A stretch of 63,718 bases of DNA from a bacterium (GTDB lineage Bacteria > Actinomycetota > Thermoleophilia > Solirubrobacterales > 70-9): assembly GCA_023251935.1 (NCBI GenBank), contig JAHEXV010000006.1, positions 1 through 63,718 on the forward strand. The letters run 5' to 3'. Positions within the stretch are counted from its first letter, which is position 1. Each line of letters opens with the position of its first letter. The position numbers and the translations under genes were made by a program. Shown piece after piece: positions 63,194 to 63,718 of this stretch. The notes beneath the pieces are model-generated. The model was not told where the DNA came from. It made no database searches and was given only the letters and a program-made list of their open reading frames with translations.

Positions 63194-63718
63194 TCAGGCC
63201 GATGGTTCGGTCACGCAGACGGTCTGCTCCTCTAGGTCTTCAGGGTCAATGCTTGGATTGCCGCGCTCATCCACGACTTCCGCTCTCAGATTGCCGATGT
63301 AGATCTCCTCGTCTGTCCAGAAGAGCTGGCCCGCGCTGACCCCCGGAACGTCGTAGTTCTTGGCCAGCGTCACCGCCTCCGAGACCGACGGCAGGCGCAA
63401 CCCGAAGCCGCTGCAGTGGGCGACCGCGTCTTGCCAATTCCTCCCCACCCCGTCGCTACCCGCGCAGATCGGGCCGAACTTCTTGACGAGCGGCATCTTG
63501 CAGGTGTCAACGCCGCTTCGGTCGGCGATGTCCTTGCCGTTGATCGACCCGGCGATGATGTTCGGGTGCTTGCCGCTCGGCGGCTTGTGGCCGGAAATCG
63601 TTCCCCGGTCCACCTGACTGTTGGTGGAGATGATCACGCTCGCCATCGCGGTGCCGCCGAGGGCGACGAACAGGGCCGCGTAGGCGACCACCGTGGCGTG
63701 GCTGGGGCGACGAAATCG
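63194..63718 (-). CDS. Secreted protein with DUF1566-like C-terminus (5' end probably outside window)
   Basis: The 3' end is complete. The frame is open through the right edge, and a GTG at 63691 is the only internal start near the N-terminus. Upstream codons read RFRRPSHATVVAYAALF, which fits the conserved start of this lineage's signal-anchor proteins, so the true start may lie just beyond 63718. A hydrophobic anchor (VAYAALFVALGGTAMA) is followed by SGHKPPSGKHPNIIAGSING, then a domain with CSGFGLRLPSVSEAVTLAKN and LFWTDEE resembling DUF1566/Lcl. Three to four Cys may form disulfides. Function unknown. Confidence 0.75.
   Translation of the reverse strand, partial: RFRRPSHATVVAYAALFVALGGTAMASVIISTNSQVDRGTISGHKPPSGKHPNIIAGSINGKDIADRSGVDTCKMPLVKKFGPICAGSDGVGRNWQDAVAHCSGFGLRLPSVSEAVTLAKNYDVPGVSAGQLFWTDEEIYIGNLRAEVVDERGNPSIDPEDLEEQTVCVTEPSA

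Overview
This 63.7 kb window is high-GC, densely coding chromosomal DNA of an actinobacterium. GTG and TTG starts and 1-4 bp stop/start overlaps are frequent. A deep-branching lineage such as Thermoleophilia (Solirubrobacterales) fits best. This placement is inferred from a six-gene mce operon, a CSLREAI-type secreted beta-helix protein, the right-edge protein with an ALFVALGGTA / SGHKPPSGKH signature, and a large Alu-domain SRP RNA. No ribosomal marker is present to prove it.

Layout. 0-9.3 kb: on the minus strand, six overlapping Mce/MlaD proteins (envelope lipid transport), preceded at the left edge by the 5' end of a small secreted protein. 9.5-18.6 kb: rsmI, an ROK sugar kinase, an LCP cell-wall ligase, an FmdB zinc ribbon, a 5'-truncated secreted protein, glycyl-tRNA synthetase, an R2lox oxidase carrying an extra C-terminal domain, and an MBL hydrolase-TetR pair. 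18.8-24.8 kb: a membrane-anchored small protein, an hsp20-lon operon, an RNase Z-like MBL protein, a Cys-rich small protein, a fatty-acid/sterol hydroxylase, and a basic AT-hook/winged-helix protein. 25-36.6 kb: central carbon metabolism (icd-mdh; sdhA-sdhB plus an HdrB-like subunit), a TetR-AidB pair with a perfect operator palindrome, and M28 and M50 peptidases. 36.6-45.3 kb: SRPBCC protein, OafA-like acyltransferase, cation/proton antiporter, a large GT-C-like membrane protein, and the lysC-asd operon. 45.4-53.1 kb: PadR-MMPL operon, then recR, ybaB and dnaX, a methyltransferase, a broken M15 peptidase and the SRP RNA gene. 53.2-63.7 kb: secreted and envelope proteins (PhoD phosphatase, a second MMPL, a GH-A glycosidase), tRNA-Val(CAC), an excisionase-like HTH protein, a beta-helix protein and a secreted protein running off the edge.

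How the genes work together. The TCA enzymes (icd, mdh, sdhABE) lie within 12 kb of each other. dnaX-ybaB-recR with a nearby SRP RNA is a classical bacterial replication/repair cluster. Many remaining genes serve the envelope (Mce, LCP, MMPL, acyltransferase, GT-C, PhoD, GH).

The most unusual content is repetitive. (1) Two related palindrome-ended elements are inserted in frame inside the GT-C-like membrane protein gene, resembling the in-gene palindromic elements known from Rickettsia. (2) Three copies of a hairpin with a GAGTTGCGCT stem lie in intergenic regions. (3) A second intergenic family has arms built on GGCTGGGTAGG around structured cores, and one copy contains the first hairpin. 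Other points worth a second look are an R2lox-SCP2-like fusion, an E-type succinate:quinone reductase without a membrane anchor, an mce operon without adjacent permease genes, and two decaying secreted-protein genes.
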